Assembly: GCA_031772625.1 (NCBI GenBank)
Contig: CM062820.1
Span: 1,079,299,369-1,079,363,368 of the forward strand
Length of the DNA stretch: 64,000 bases
Direction of reading: 5' to 3'
DNA from: Pinus tabuliformis
Lineage: Eukaryota > Streptophyta > Pinopsida > Pinales > Pinaceae
The notes under the pieces were generated by a model, which was given only the letters and a program-made list of their open reading frames with translations, did no database searches and had not been told where the DNA came from. Of this stretch, positions 30,961 to 42,850 are shown in pieces; the stretch's first letter is position 1, and each line of letters begins with the position of its first letter. A program made the translations under genes and the position numbers.

Positions 30961-33900
30961 GGGATGTAATTCTTGTGTTTTTTATCATCACTAATGTAGT
31001 AAATAGTTGTATAAATATTTTATAAACGTTCTAATGTTTGAAAAGTTTAGATCTTGTATCAAGATCATGTTTCAGGGTTAAGTGTGTCTTGTGTCAAATA
31101 CTTGTATTGGCATGTCTTGCATGTCTGGTGTCCTAGTGTCATGTGACTTGGACAAGTAGATTTTGTCATTGTCATTTGTTGCATGTATTTAATTAGGGCT
31201 AACATTTTTTAATGAAGAGTAAAATTCTCTGATTTACTTTTTAATTATTTATTTTGTGACTAGAAGAACCGACAATTGGGATAGTTTCACACTTGCTTGA
31301 CATAATGTCGATTCCAATTGCTACCACTATAACCTCTAGGTTCCTATGTATGCCCCTTTCGTAGACAAGTGTTAATCGAGGGATTTGAAATTTGGATCTC
31401 ATATTTTATATAACACTTCATAACATGGCTTTTCCAATTGAGCTTTCCCCCAAGGGACTCTCCAAAAGTCTATTTTATATAGATAATTTCTTCTTTTTTA
31501 GATACACATAATTTCTTGATAGAGTTTCTATTTCTGCCCTGATTCTTTTGTGAATTTTTCTTGGTATCTAGAATGAAGTGAGAATTTATAAAAGATTCTA
31601 TGTTTCTGCCCCCTTTTCTTCTAATAATAAAGACTACCTTTGATTATAATTTTATATATATATACCTCAACGATTACATAGAAAAATTAAAAGTATTTTT
31701 CCAATACAAGTCTCTCTCCTTGCTACATATCTTTGTTCCTTTCGCAATTCACTCGACTTCAAAGGTGAATTACTTGGATTCTGATTCTTTCTGCTCTAAC
31801 ACCATGTTAAACTTTTAAGTGTGAAAGAAAGATCCATACATTTTTAGAAACAAATTCATGTAAAATAAATGTTTTTTTATTACAATGAAATCATTTTATA
31901 TGGGGTTAATATCTTTTTATGTAATTTCCTAGGCAATTGGCTAATGGTACAAATTTACTATCTTATTTAATAATATTTGATCCTTGATTTATTGGTCACT
32001 TATATGAATGTGAATTTTACATTGGATTATAAACATTATTGGAGCATTAATACCCCCAACAAAAGGCATGGTGTGGGGTAATAAAACCCGAACATCACTT
32101 GTTATGTAGCCCCTCTACCCTTGTAAAAGACACAAATTTGATTTTTTCATAGCAGTCAATTTTTGAGTTTGTGAGAGAACTTTGGTGATCTGACTTTTCC
32201 ACGTTTTTGGTTCATGTTTTTCTAGACAATATATGTGTAAGTGTAAGCTGTTTCCCAATATCTAGACCCAAACTTACCAAAATTTCCATTGGACCTTGAT
32301 TTACATCAATTTCAATGAACTTAGATTATAACTTAAATGGGAATCTGAGTGGAACATTTTATCTTTGACTATTCATGTTTTTCAAGTTTCTATTGCTGAA
32401 AGTAAGCATTTGAAACATAAAAACCTTCAATAGAACCATCGAAAAATCTTTGTATTCACTCCCAAAAAGAACCTCATCTAGCTTTCAACTGATGCCAACT
32501 GAAAATATTCTTGCTACAATCCAAAAATGTCTTCTTCCACTGAGAAAAATGGGTTTTGTTGTTCACCAACCATCCTCTTTCTATTAGTGTATCCTATCTT
32601 CAGTCTCAGACAATGAATCTCCAAGGTTTATGGCATAATGTGAGCATCAAATACACTAGTGGAGTCCTAACATATAAAAACAAACTTTTTTTTTTGGTTT
32701 CTTTTCTTGGGTGGGAAGTTGGCCCTACCATAAGGGATACTTGGACCTTCCCTATTGGGTAGAGGGATATCCATTTCTCTAGTGTCGTTTGTGATAGGGG
32801 ACATTCCTGGGTTGGCCCATGTGGACAAGGGATGGCTCAAATATGTTCCCATGTTGTCCCTTGTTTTGGGATGTAAAGAGATGCCCATGAGTTGTTCCAT
32901 GTCACCAATTCCAAGGAAGTAGGGGATGTGTCTAACCCCTTAGTTGACTGCAATAGATGCACTTATAGAAGCTACAAATTCTATAACAATAGCCTTTGTT
33001 GTTTTTCGCAACAGGCTTGATGTTGAAGAAGCTATCAAATTAGTTTGATTAGAGGAGGTTCTGCATGATTTTTTACCGATTTCTTTTTCCTTGTCATTAG
33101 TTTTGAAAAGTAGGGATTGAATTATCAATTCATGCAGTCATTTTGATTGTATTCTGTGACATTAAAAATTGTGGAACCTTAGAACTGTTTGTGACGATAA
33201 TAATGTTTTTTTGTTTGCAAAGGTTGAAAATGGGGTCTCGTTGAAGGAGGTTGTGAAGTTGACATGGAAGACTTACAAGTACATATTTCCTTAGTTGTTT
33301 CATTTTTAGGTCTTGTGAAGTATTGAATTTGTTTGACTATTTCCATAAGTTATATCTTTTTAAGTTCCAGGAACAGATGTGTGAGTTGACCCTCATGTTA
33401 GGCCAATTATATTTTGCTCACAATTGGTGATACCATGAAGGTGAAGTTCCTAGACCTGGTGTTGAAGAGCTCTTTGGAGAAAACATACAACGTACCATTC
33501 ATTATAACAGGATAAAATCATGTCAAAATTGGAGATTCCTATATTCCATTCTACCTCTATCCAAAAGCATCATGCTCAGAGGTTTTATGGTTTACTTTTA
33601 TTGATGAAGCACAAGAGCCCTCACTGAGCAAGATTTGATGGGATTTTCTGTATTCAACTGTATAGGTGTCATTTTTTTGTTCGCCAATGGTTGAATAATA
33701 AATAGAGTGAACATGGTATGAAGAGACCAAGTTGCAAATCTCGTGGACACTTTTCCCACCATTCTAATGTGGTGCCAAGTAATAAATAAATATTAACTTC
33801 ACATCAATTGGACATGCGACGTTTCATTTGAGCTGGATAATACCCCTATATATGGGGCTTCTTGATACAGGCAGTTCACATCTTTTACTTTTATTCTTTC

Positions 33901-35066
33901 AATTCTCCAAGGGGATTTCTTTGTCCTGATCTAAGTGCATATCTTGAATGATATTTCTTCAGTCTTTTACCAAATGGGTTGCAGTTTCTAGTTTATGGTA
34001 ATTATGGCAATAGACGCTAATTTTTGGTTCTTGAATTGATAATCATCTTGCACTTTTCATTTCTCCCCTCTAATTGGTTTTGTAGTGAAGGTTTGGCAAT
34101 CCATTATATTGTTGAGTTGTGACAAAGACACCAAAGGGAATTTCAGTGTCTGCATTTCATTTCTTCGTCAAATTTTCTTGATCGTTTTGGATAAATATAG
34201 CTTTTCAAATCACAAATGCTTCCTTTATAAGATTCTCTTTGTTTATGCATTGCATTATTATTAAATGTATTCCTCTATCCTACTTCCTCTCTAATATTAG
34301 GGCCTCAAAAGCTAGTTTATTCATCCTTCTTTTTGCAACATTGTTTAAATCAGGAGTGTGTACAACTATTAACATAATATTTTTTCTTCTCATTAGAACT
34401 TCTTATCATCTATATATCGAATTAGCTAGCCTTTTTTAGTGATATACAACTAATTATAGTGTGGGTCAAAAGTGAAATATGGTAGCATACCACCTTGGTC
34501 AAGTGATATACTGCATTATAAATATTTTAAGGTTCTTAAATGTTTGAGCCATTTAGATACTTAATGCAATGGAGCGACTGAAAATCCGAAAGGTCATATT
34601 CCTGTGCAATGGCATACTGCATTATAGAAATTCTAAGTTTCTTAAACATTGAGTCATTTAGATACTTAAATGGGGGCAATTGTCAAATCGAAGAATCATA
34701 TATTGAAATGACATACTACACAATAGAACTTCTAAGTTTCTTAAATATCAATGTCAATGTATATTTAGCTTCACACCTCAGGGCTTTTGAGCTATCTAAA
34801 CTTCATCTCGAGTATAGAGATAAGGGAACTCGAATAGCGAAAATCGAAATGCATTGATGTCGCTTGGATTCATCTGACTTCATCACCAGTGTAAAGATAA
34901 CGAAATAACGAAACTAGAATAGAATAGGACATCGAACTTCATTGACGGGGCTTTGAAACTCCACTTAAAAAAAATGGTTTAGGCATTGGTTGTAGTTGTT
35001 AAATGGAAACACCCTTCATTGATTGAGAGTTTTGTGATCTCTCCTTTTTATTATATATTTTTTATT

Positions 35067-35099
<33 letters not shown>

Positions 35100-35280
35100 T
35101 AATATTCTTTTTTTTACTGATGTCACAAGTTTCTATGATGCAGTGTTTGATTCTTTCTTTCTTTTTTTTTTTGTGAAAATCGATTTAGAACCATCCAGAA
35201 CCCCCAGAGAATTTTAAATATTTTTTTGGTCAAATTGCTTGTTATTTTTTTCTATTTTATTTATAATTTAATCTCTTACC
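30961..35280. other. AT-rich intergenic DNA, no gene recognised
   Basis: About 4.3 kb without a long ORF or known domain. Slightly GC-richer patches at 32540-32930 and 33180-33300 show no recognisable product. No terminal repeats identified. Confidence 0.4.
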
Positions 35281-35325
35281 ACAAAAATAAAATCTCTCTC
35301 TCTATATATATAGGCTAATACACAT

Positions 35326-35327
<2 letters not shown>

Positions 35328-35383
<56 letters not shown>
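35328..35383. repeat. (TA)n microsatellite
   Basis: An uninterrupted alternating TA run of about 55 bp. A short CT/TA tract precedes it at 35294-35312, and a CA run lies at 35617-35630. Confidence 0.95.
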
Positions 35384-35385
<2 letters not shown>

Positions 35386-35835
35386 ATAGACATCAAAATA
35401 TTGATCTCATTATACATCTCACATTGCCAAAAAAATAAATCATAAAATTAACTAAATTATAATTTTATTTTAAATTATTAATAATTATAAAAAGAATGAA
35501 TATATCAGTTAAAACATTTAAAAAATATGTAACAAGCTTTTTAATTGTGGAGATTCTTAGCCTATAAATAGGTTTCAGATTATCAATACCATAAGCCCAA
35601 AAAACCATAATCTCTCACACACACACACACATATATAAAATTGAAAAGAAAAAATGATATAATTACCTTTGAAATAAATTTCAACCCTCTATCTAGATTA
35701 CTACTAAAAATATTCAATAGATATTTCATAAAGGTTAAATGCCTACAATCCATAAAATATTGATAATTAAATTTAAATTCTAGAAATCTTATTTCCAAAT
35801 AAACATGCCTATCAAAATAATCATTGATTTAATTG

Positions 35836-35926
35836 AGCCTCAAGGGTTAGCTCAATTGGTCAAGATCACGTTGCTAAGTACTTTGCTGATTGGGAGGTCA
35901 TAGGGTCCCTTCGGATTGATCTGACC
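35836..35926 (+). repeat. Possible tRNA-derived SINE head
   Basis: GGGTTAGCTCAATTGGTCAAGA resembles a tRNA A box region (quoted length differs from the tRNA by single bases). About 50 bp later GGGAGGTCATAGGGTCCC resembles a weakened B box. The layout suits the head of a plant SINE or a tRNA pseudogene. The 78-bp repeats that follow may be its body. No poly-A tail or TSD was established. Confidence 0.35.
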
Positions 35927-36082
35927 GGATTAAATTTAAATTTCAACATGACAACCAAGTTTCTCTACAATACGTTTCCCAAGTAAATCTACCCAAATTT
36001 ACCGGGATTAAATTCAAAGTTCAACATGACAATTAAGTTTCTCTACAATACATTTCCCAATTAAATCTACCCAAATTTTCCC
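35927..36082. repeat. 78-bp tandem duplication
   Basis: Copies 35927-36004 and 36005-36082 share GGATTAAA, TTCAACATGACAA, AAGTTTCTCTACAATAC and AAATCTACCCAAATTT. A third, weaker partial copy occurs at about 36289-36350 (TCGACATGACAAACAAGTT). Confidence 0.85.
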
Positions 36083-36350
36083 TCATGGTAGAAAAAAATT
36101 GATTTAATTGTAAAAATTATAGAATATATATTTATAGTTGATTTGATTTTATAAAATTTTTATTAAAAAAGTTAGGATAGTTATGAATATTTTGTTACTT
36201 AAGTTGTAATGTAAATGAAACAAGAGGAAACCATTAGATTGCTATTGAGTATTATAAGTATCTTAGAAGTGTAAAGTACAAAATAAAAGAAATTCAAAGC
36301 TCGACATGACAAACAAGTTGCTGGGAAATACATTTGGCAAATAAACAATT

Positions 36351-38100
36351 GACATGTTATATTTATATATTACATTAATAGTGAATTACATATAGTTTAT
36401 CTTTCCAAACACACATTGTTATTGGTTTGCATAACTAGTTGAACTATTTATCAATGCTTGAAAGAAAGTTGATTTAGAGATTAAATAATTGGTTATACCC
36501 ACAATGAATACTTGCTCAAATATAGATTCCATAATTCACTACATGACCACATTTTATCACTTTATGGACATTAATCTTATTTTAAATAAATTGTTAATTT
36601 TACATTCAATACATTTACCTACAATCAAAATTTAACATCTTTGGGTTGCTTCCAAGGCTCTCTCCAACTGAGTATGGAAGAGGTGTTGTGATGTTATGTT
36701 ATGTAAATGAAAATAATAAAATAATAAAAATAAAAATAACTATGCCTTGAAATAAAAATAACTTTAAATTAAAATAATAAAAACAAAATTTTCAAGTAGT
36801 TATTATTTTTTTGGGTAGTTAATGTAAACTTAACTTAAGATATTGATGATTTTTTAACTCGAAGTTTATGGGTACTGATGATATTCATGTGGAATATAAC
36901 ATATTTAAAAATAGAATGACTTTTTATTTATAGAAAATAAATGTTAATTGAATTTTATAGTTATAATATTTTATTATATATTAAAACTTTTGAATAGATA
37001 AAATTGATTTTTTAAATGATTTGGTAGTTTTTTTAGATGATTTAGTAAGACAACAAGAATTTTTGTTATATATAAAATTTCCTAAATAATTTTTTATTTC
37101 AAAATTTGGAACGTGTGAAGGATCAAAAGCTCTCTTCCATTGACCGATCAAATAGTAAAAATTATTTTTGGATTGAGATCGTCATAAAATGAAAATTTTG
37201 GCACTCAGAGTTCATGTTGCTAAAAAGTTTCTTCGAATGAAAACACACAAAAATTAAAAAATAAAAAGGTTAACTGGTAGATGAAGGAAGCTTATAAAAA
37301 TGTTAAATTAATTGCAACAAAAGAATTTATGAATCACATTGGAAATTAACTTTAATTTGGAAATAAAAGAATTTATAAATTAATTTTAATTTGGAAATAA
37401 AAGAATTTATAAATTAATTTTAATTTGGAAATTAATATTATAATTGGAATTAACCAAATTTCATTAAATATCAAAGAAAGATACTAGAAAGTAGAGAGAT
37501 GAGTCTTATAATAAAATTAATAATAAAAGTTTGAAAAGAAAATTTCTACACAAAGTAGGAATGATTGATCATAATCTATTTACTAATAATATTATTGTTA
37601 TTAATTTTTTAATTAATTAATAAAGTATTGTAAAAAGATTTTGAAAATATTAAAATTATATATGGTTATGTAAATATTTTATTAATTATATTTTTAATAT
37701 TAATTATATTGAATGTGAAATATAATAGGTAAATAATATTATAAGGACATTAATAATAATATTATTATAACCAACTTAGATCCATCTTAATTTTGGATCT
37801 ATCAAGGACCTAGAGGGACCTAGAGGAATCAAATCTCTTAAGGTGCAAGCATCTTTTTTGAGTGCAAAACTTAAGAAATTTGATCCCTCTTGGCGCTTGA
37901 TAGATTCATAGTTAAGGTGGATCTAGACTGGTAGTGGGAATTCCTACTGGTAATCCCAAGGGGCTTAATGAATTTTAATCCTAATACCCCCATGAACGTT
38001 TGCTGAAGAGCATCAACCAATCAAGTAACCCTTGGGGTTCATATATGCTAACACTTATATTTACGCCGTAAGGCATTCCCTATGAAAATAACTTTCCTTC
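36351..38100. other. AT-rich spacer with short internal duplications
   Basis: No gene recognised. At about 37340-37435 a unit of roughly 34 bp (GGAAATAAAAGAATTTATAA and the following AT-rich bases) is repeated two to three times. Confidence 0.5.
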
Positions 38101-38105
38101 TAGGC

Positions 38106-38422
38106 CACCTGTACCTACATGAGCCGTTGATTGGCATGTTAGACGATTAAAATAATTGAGACCATTGGATTGATTTTTAACGGGTATTAGTCGGTATTAA
38201 TCAGTTACTAATCAGTTATGATGCTATGATGCTATTCAACATGATCAGACTCCAAATCCTGCTACCTATACCTACATGAGCCGTTGATTGGCATGTTAGA
38301 CGATTAAAATAATTGAGACCATTGGATTGATTTTTAACGGGTATTAGTCGGTATTAATCAATGACTAATCAGTTACGATGCTATGATGCTATTCAACATG
38401 ATCAAACTCCAAATCCTGCTGC
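38106..38422. repeat. 157-bp tandem duplication
   Basis: Two copies in direct tandem (ACCTACATGAGCCG at 38113 and at 38270) with only a handful of differences over 157 bp. The unit contains ATGATGCTATTCAACATGATC and is noncoding in all frames. Confidence 0.9.
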
Positions 38423-38609
38423 TTGGAACAAAGATCTTTGATATTTCTGGTTTAATTTCTCACGCCTTTTCCATAGCCTCAACATGATTCAGAGGCTCTT
38501 GATGGCCATTTGCAAGCTTTCTCCTACGTTTCTGTGGCTTTCTCTCGACTACAATAGACCTTCAATCTTCAATTGAGGCAGAGGGTTTTACTACAACAAA
38601 GGTTGACTC

Positions 38610-38760
38610 TTTAATTGAGGCAGAGGGTTCCTAGAGCGCAGGGTTTAATGGATTAAATTATTTAATTGAGGCAGAGGGTTCCTACAGCGTAGGGTTTAAT
38701 GGATCAAATTCTTTAATTGAGGCAGAGGGTTCCTAGAGTGCATGGTTTAATGGATCAGAT
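38610..38760. repeat. 51-bp tandem repeat, three copies
   Basis: TTAATTGAGGCAGAGGGTTCC recurs at 38611, 38662 and 38713 (quoted here with one extra base of context), an exact 51-bp period. A partial copy lies at about 38567. All frames contain stops, so it is not a coding repeat despite the multiple of three. Confidence 0.88.
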
Positions 38761-38799
38761 GGTAAACCAATGGTCCCCTCTTTTATTTCTATAACCACC

Positions 38800-39474
38800 G
38801 AAATGCCAAGGTTTTGACAATAAACAACGAAATTCCAAGGTTTTGAGTTTTATATGATTGCCTTTTTTTAATAAGTAATTTGTATCTGGTTTGAAGTGGG
38901 AAACCACTTGCCAATATGCTAATTTATTAATTTGCCGTTTTACAATATCTTACAGGCGTTTGAAGATTTTTTACTTCCAAAATACAACGAAATTCAAGGA
39001 TTTTGAGTTTTATATCATTACATTCTATTTTGAATAACTTTTTTGTATTTGGTTTGCAGTGGAAACCACCTGACAATTACATAGGCAAGTAGTGATGTTG
39101 TAGCTATTGAGATGGAACCCTGAGAACAACGAAAGAGATTTTTGAAAGCCTGTATATTAAAGGTGAGCAAATGAGAATGGTGGCCAGAACCCTGAGAACA
39201 AAGAAAGGGAATTTTGAAGGCATGTGTATCAAAGGTGAGAAAAACCAGCGCCTTTTCAATACGCTTGGTGAGAAAGAATCTCCTAGTCACACAAGAAAGA
39301 CTAAATTTTAACATTCATATTTTTCAAACCTGATTCATTTTTAGTTCTAATACAAATTAGGACGAAATGTTAAAAGACAAATATGTTCCTAAACTGAATT
39401 GAAAATGGTTTCTTGTATGCACCCTGATAGGACAAAATGCTAAAATACAAATTTGTTCCTAAACTGAATGGAAA
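38800..39474. repeat. Short-range duplications before a hypothetical ORF
   Basis: AACGAAATTCCAAGGTTTTG near 38827 recurs in modified form near 38985. CCCTGAGAACAACGAAAG near 39118 recurs near 39190. A 70-bp unit starting GACGAAATGTTAAAAGACAA at 39361 recurs at 39431. The pattern suggests repeated local duplication. Confidence 0.6.
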
Positions 39475-39834
39475 ATGGCTTCCTGCATGCACCCTGATAT
39501 CAGGAAAACATTAGAAACGCTGAAAATTGAACTTCAACATACAGAGACGCACAAGGAAGCGATTGCATTTGAAGAGGCAATTGTTTCAAATGCGAATGGC
39601 AACCAGAGGCTTCAGAACAACAAAAGGGATTTTGAAGGTCCAGTTATATCAAGGGTGAGTGAAACTAGCTTCTATTTAGGATTCCTAATGAGAGAAAAAG
39701 CAGTGGTTTGGAATCTATGGGTAGCATCGGTACTGGACTTTGAAACCACCGATGGTTTTTCCGTGGGACCATTAGAACCTGGAAATTTCTATTCTTATTT
39801 GGATATTGAAACGCTTAGTGGGCTTCCAATGTAA
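39475..39834 (+). CDS. Hypothetical protein, unrecognised, 119 codons
   Basis: From ATG 39475 to a TAA at 39832-39834. The first half is polar and helical (DIRKTLETLKIELQHTETHK); the second half is more hydrophobic (SFYLGFLMREKAVVWNLWVA). I do not recognise a family. It begins inside a 70-bp duplicated unit, and a segment (NKRDFEGPVIS) echoes the nearby CCCTGAGAACAA repeats. It could be an exon, a degraded transposon piece or chance. No splice partners or promoter were identified. Confidence 0.25.
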   Translation: MASCMHPDIRKTLETLKIELQHTETHKEAIAFEEAIVSNANGNQRLQNNKRDFEGPVISRVSETSFYLGFLMREKAVVWNLWVASVLDFETTDGFSVGPLEPGNFYSYLDIETLSGLPM

Positions 39835-41461
39835 CCATCTAATCTTTAACAGAATTATTTGGCAAAGTTTGTAGTTTAGCAGTTTCGTTAAATTTGGGGA
39901 TTTCTAAATGTGTCCACGCACTCCCCACACCCCCGCATAGTTGGATTTTAATTTATTTTTTTGTTGTGATAACATTTCTCCTGTTCATGAGATACATAGT
40001 TGGATTTTAGTTGAATTGATGTAATTCCCTTTTCTGCATTGTTGTGATTTGTAGATATTTTTTTCAATTGTTGTGGTTATTAATATGACGTCAACAATCT
40101 TCGGACGCGTAAGGGGGATTTTGTTAGGTTGTTATGGATTTTCTTATTTAATATTTATTATAAATTCATTATGATAAGATATTCTTTTATTTTTTTATTT
40201 AAAAATTATATTTTATTAAAATTTAATATCTATGTATTATATAATATTTTAGTATATAAAAAAATTAATTTAAATAAATATAAAATATATTTTGTTAGAT
40301 AAAAAACATAATTTTTTTTTGACAATTATAAATAATATATATAAATAAATAGCATACCAAACATGGAATAAATTCAATATATTTCTAATCATTTCTTGTT
40401 TTTTAATGTATTTAAAAGTAGATATTTCTCTAAATTTTTCATAAAGTAAAATGTTTCCAATTTTTTAAACCAGTGGCTTTTACCTCTTGATATATTTTCA
40501 TTAATGGCTTCTTTAAAGTAGTTTGCTCATTTTTTTTAAGTGAGAATTTTGTTGATATTATCTTTGTATTGAAGATAACTTATTAGGAAAATAAGTTTTT
40601 ATTTTTTCAAATGTTATTTCTATAATAAAAAAGGGATAAAAAAGAGAATATCAATATCATTTATATTTATTATTAGTTAATAAATTTATATTCACTTTAA
40701 ATTAGATTATATTGAAAATACTTTAAAGATGTTTATTAATGGTTTTCAATCAAGATGTGATTTAAAGATGTGTATTAATAGTTTTGAGTCCAGAGATGTT
40801 TTATAATGTGGGTTAGATTTATTAGTAAAAAATCTATAACAATAAAATAAAAAATTTAATGTGAATTTAATTTAAATATTCTCCCTCCATTAAATGGTGG
40901 AAATATTTTTAGGCCATCAGATTAATTCTTAATAGTTAAGAGAAAAGTAATAGTTATGGTGTTTAAAGTAATCAAACAATTGATTCTTGTTTCTTGATAG
41001 CTTAACGTTGAGGCTTATTCCTTTTTTGTATTGATTCTTGTTTCTTGATGGCTTAACGTTGAGGTTTATTCCTTTTTTGTTTCTCCTGGTCTATTTGTTC
41101 ATTAGCCCTTCCAACCATTTTCCATTCATGTTTGGCCAGTATATTATTGTGTGGTTAGAAAAAATTCAATATCTATTAGAGTTTATAGGTTTAATAATTT
41201 GCCCAAAACATTTTTCCTCTTAAATTTTTCCATGTCAATCATTTTCTTGTGAAGGGAAAAGATGTTACCATTGTTTTCTAAATAATTGTTGTTCCACTAT
41301 AAGATTCCACTTTTATTTCAATAATTTCCCAATTAGTACTTGAGTTATTCATGAAGTCATTGAGAGGTGGTTGATATAAGGTTGTAGTATACCTAGGGGG
41401 ATAATATGGGGTACAAAGGGAGGTACCCAAGGGAATAATGTAATAATGGGATGGGCCATAG
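39835..41461. other. AT-rich spacer, no gene recognised
   Basis: No coding sequence supported. A short direct duplication (TTGATTCTTGTTTCTTGATAG at 40980-41000, again near 41030; shared core TTGATTCTTGTTTCTTGAT) was noticed. Confidence 0.4.
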
Positions 41462-42133
41462 TGTAACAGCCCTGAAATAACAATACATAATTAATTATAT
41501 TAATCAAGCGAATTATAATCAACACGCAATTTATCAACTAGTTAATATTAAATTTCAAAAGAAATGTGAAGAGAGACAACTTACCTGTGGAACGCTAGTT
41601 GAATTCTGCTAATTGCAACAAAGTCTTGGGGACAACTCTCCACTCAACCATAGGCTCAATTGCACAAAATCTTGCTACAACTGGCCACCCCCGAGCCCTC
41701 AATCAACGTACTATTGCCAGGGTATCCTTTGTCTCACAACTCCATTCTCCCAAGAGAATGGATGGTGGAATCATGGAATAATGGAACGCCTCTCATATTC
41801 CTCCCCATCTATTAAATAGAGCAAACATTGGAAGGGGAACCAGATGCACACACTCCATGTGTCAACATGCAACTTTACTGCTTTCTTGTTTTATTCTTTT
41901 GTTTTTACTTTTTGATAGCTTTACTGAGTTTTACTGTTTTTCTTGTTTTATTTTTTATTTTTTTTACTTTTTGATAGCTTTACTGATTTTTACTATTTTT
42001 CTGTTTATTCTTATTTATATTTATTTAGAGCATGTAATTAGTTTATTATTATTAATTTATTTATTGTTTATTATTTATTTAATATTATATTATATTATTT
42101 ATTATTTATTATTTATTATTAAGGGACATTACA
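41462..42133 (-). repeat. 3' LTR of the noncoding element
   Basis: 672 bp with TGTAA...TTACA ends. Its first 230 bp or so match 49357-49590 with few differences. The second half is very AT-rich (TTTATT runs). Confidence 0.75.
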
Positions 42134-42150
42134 TACTTCCCCACTTTAAG
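42134..42150 (-). other. Polypurine tract of the noncoding element
   Basis: The minus strand reads CTTAAAGTGGGGAAGTA directly before the 3' LTR. Confidence 0.6.
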
Positions 42151-42221
42151 GAACTTCGTCCCGAAGTTAAGTTTTTATTATTATTTATCATTACATTTAT
42201 TTTGTTATTTATTACTTCATG

Positions 42222-42850
42222 TAACAGTCCCGACACCCTCTGCTGAACTAGTATAACCAGTAAGCATTGAAAGTTTAACAACACCCAGGAAATCCCAAGG
42301 AATCTCTATCCATTTTCTCACTTTCGGAATCAAGCATAAGCCTCCTTGGTCTGTATCCTAGTCCAAGGCTGGCCTCCTCGGTTTGTATCCTAGTCCAAGG
42401 CCAGCAGCAAGGCTCACGCCTGACTTAGACCTCATCTGCCCCAAGGCAGGCATCTGGTATAGTGCTCAATGTCACCAGCATCTCGCAAGGTTGGCCCACT
42501 CCCTCCACAACTCACTAAGGCGCACAACCCCAGGCATCAAAGTCCTTACACCCCTACCAGACTTCGACATCCCAATACAATACTAGGCACCTAGCCTAGA
42601 ACATCAGGCACTTGGCCTCCTTAAGATGGTCCCATAGCCCTTCAAGATCTATCCATCAAGAGCTACACAAGACAAAGGAACCACTGCATATGTAGTGTTG
42701 ATTGAGTTTGTCCCCAGCTCATATGGTGTTACTTATTCTCCCTCGTGTGTATCGGCTCGCACGGGATCATCAAATAAACCGGCCCTCTCAACCGATTTGT
42801 GGAGTCCTGTGAATCAACACACCTCAACATGCAACCAATGCATTAGCTAT
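42222..42850. other. GC-richer block, possible second LTR
   Basis: Starts TGTAACAGTCCCGACACC, resembling an LTR start, and is clearly less AT-rich than its surroundings. It contains a local duplication (TTTGTATCCTAGTCCAAGGC near 42380, and a similar copy near 42350). No partner copy was found in the window, so its nature is uncertain. Confidence 0.3.

Noticed and set aside
33220-33290. Exon-like stretch on the plus strand (VENGVSLKEVVKLTWKTYK) after an AG
   Set aside because: Only about 20 codons, no matching neighbour exon and no family recognised; not enough to call a gene.
35281-35400. TA/CT-rich tract considered as an origin or matrix attachment site
   Set aside because: A simple-sequence microsatellite; nothing beyond AT content supports a function.
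41857-42246. Hydrophobic 129-codon frame suggesting a membrane protein
   Set aside because: It is the T/A-rich half of an LTR; low-complexity DNA yields Phe/Leu/Ile by composition.
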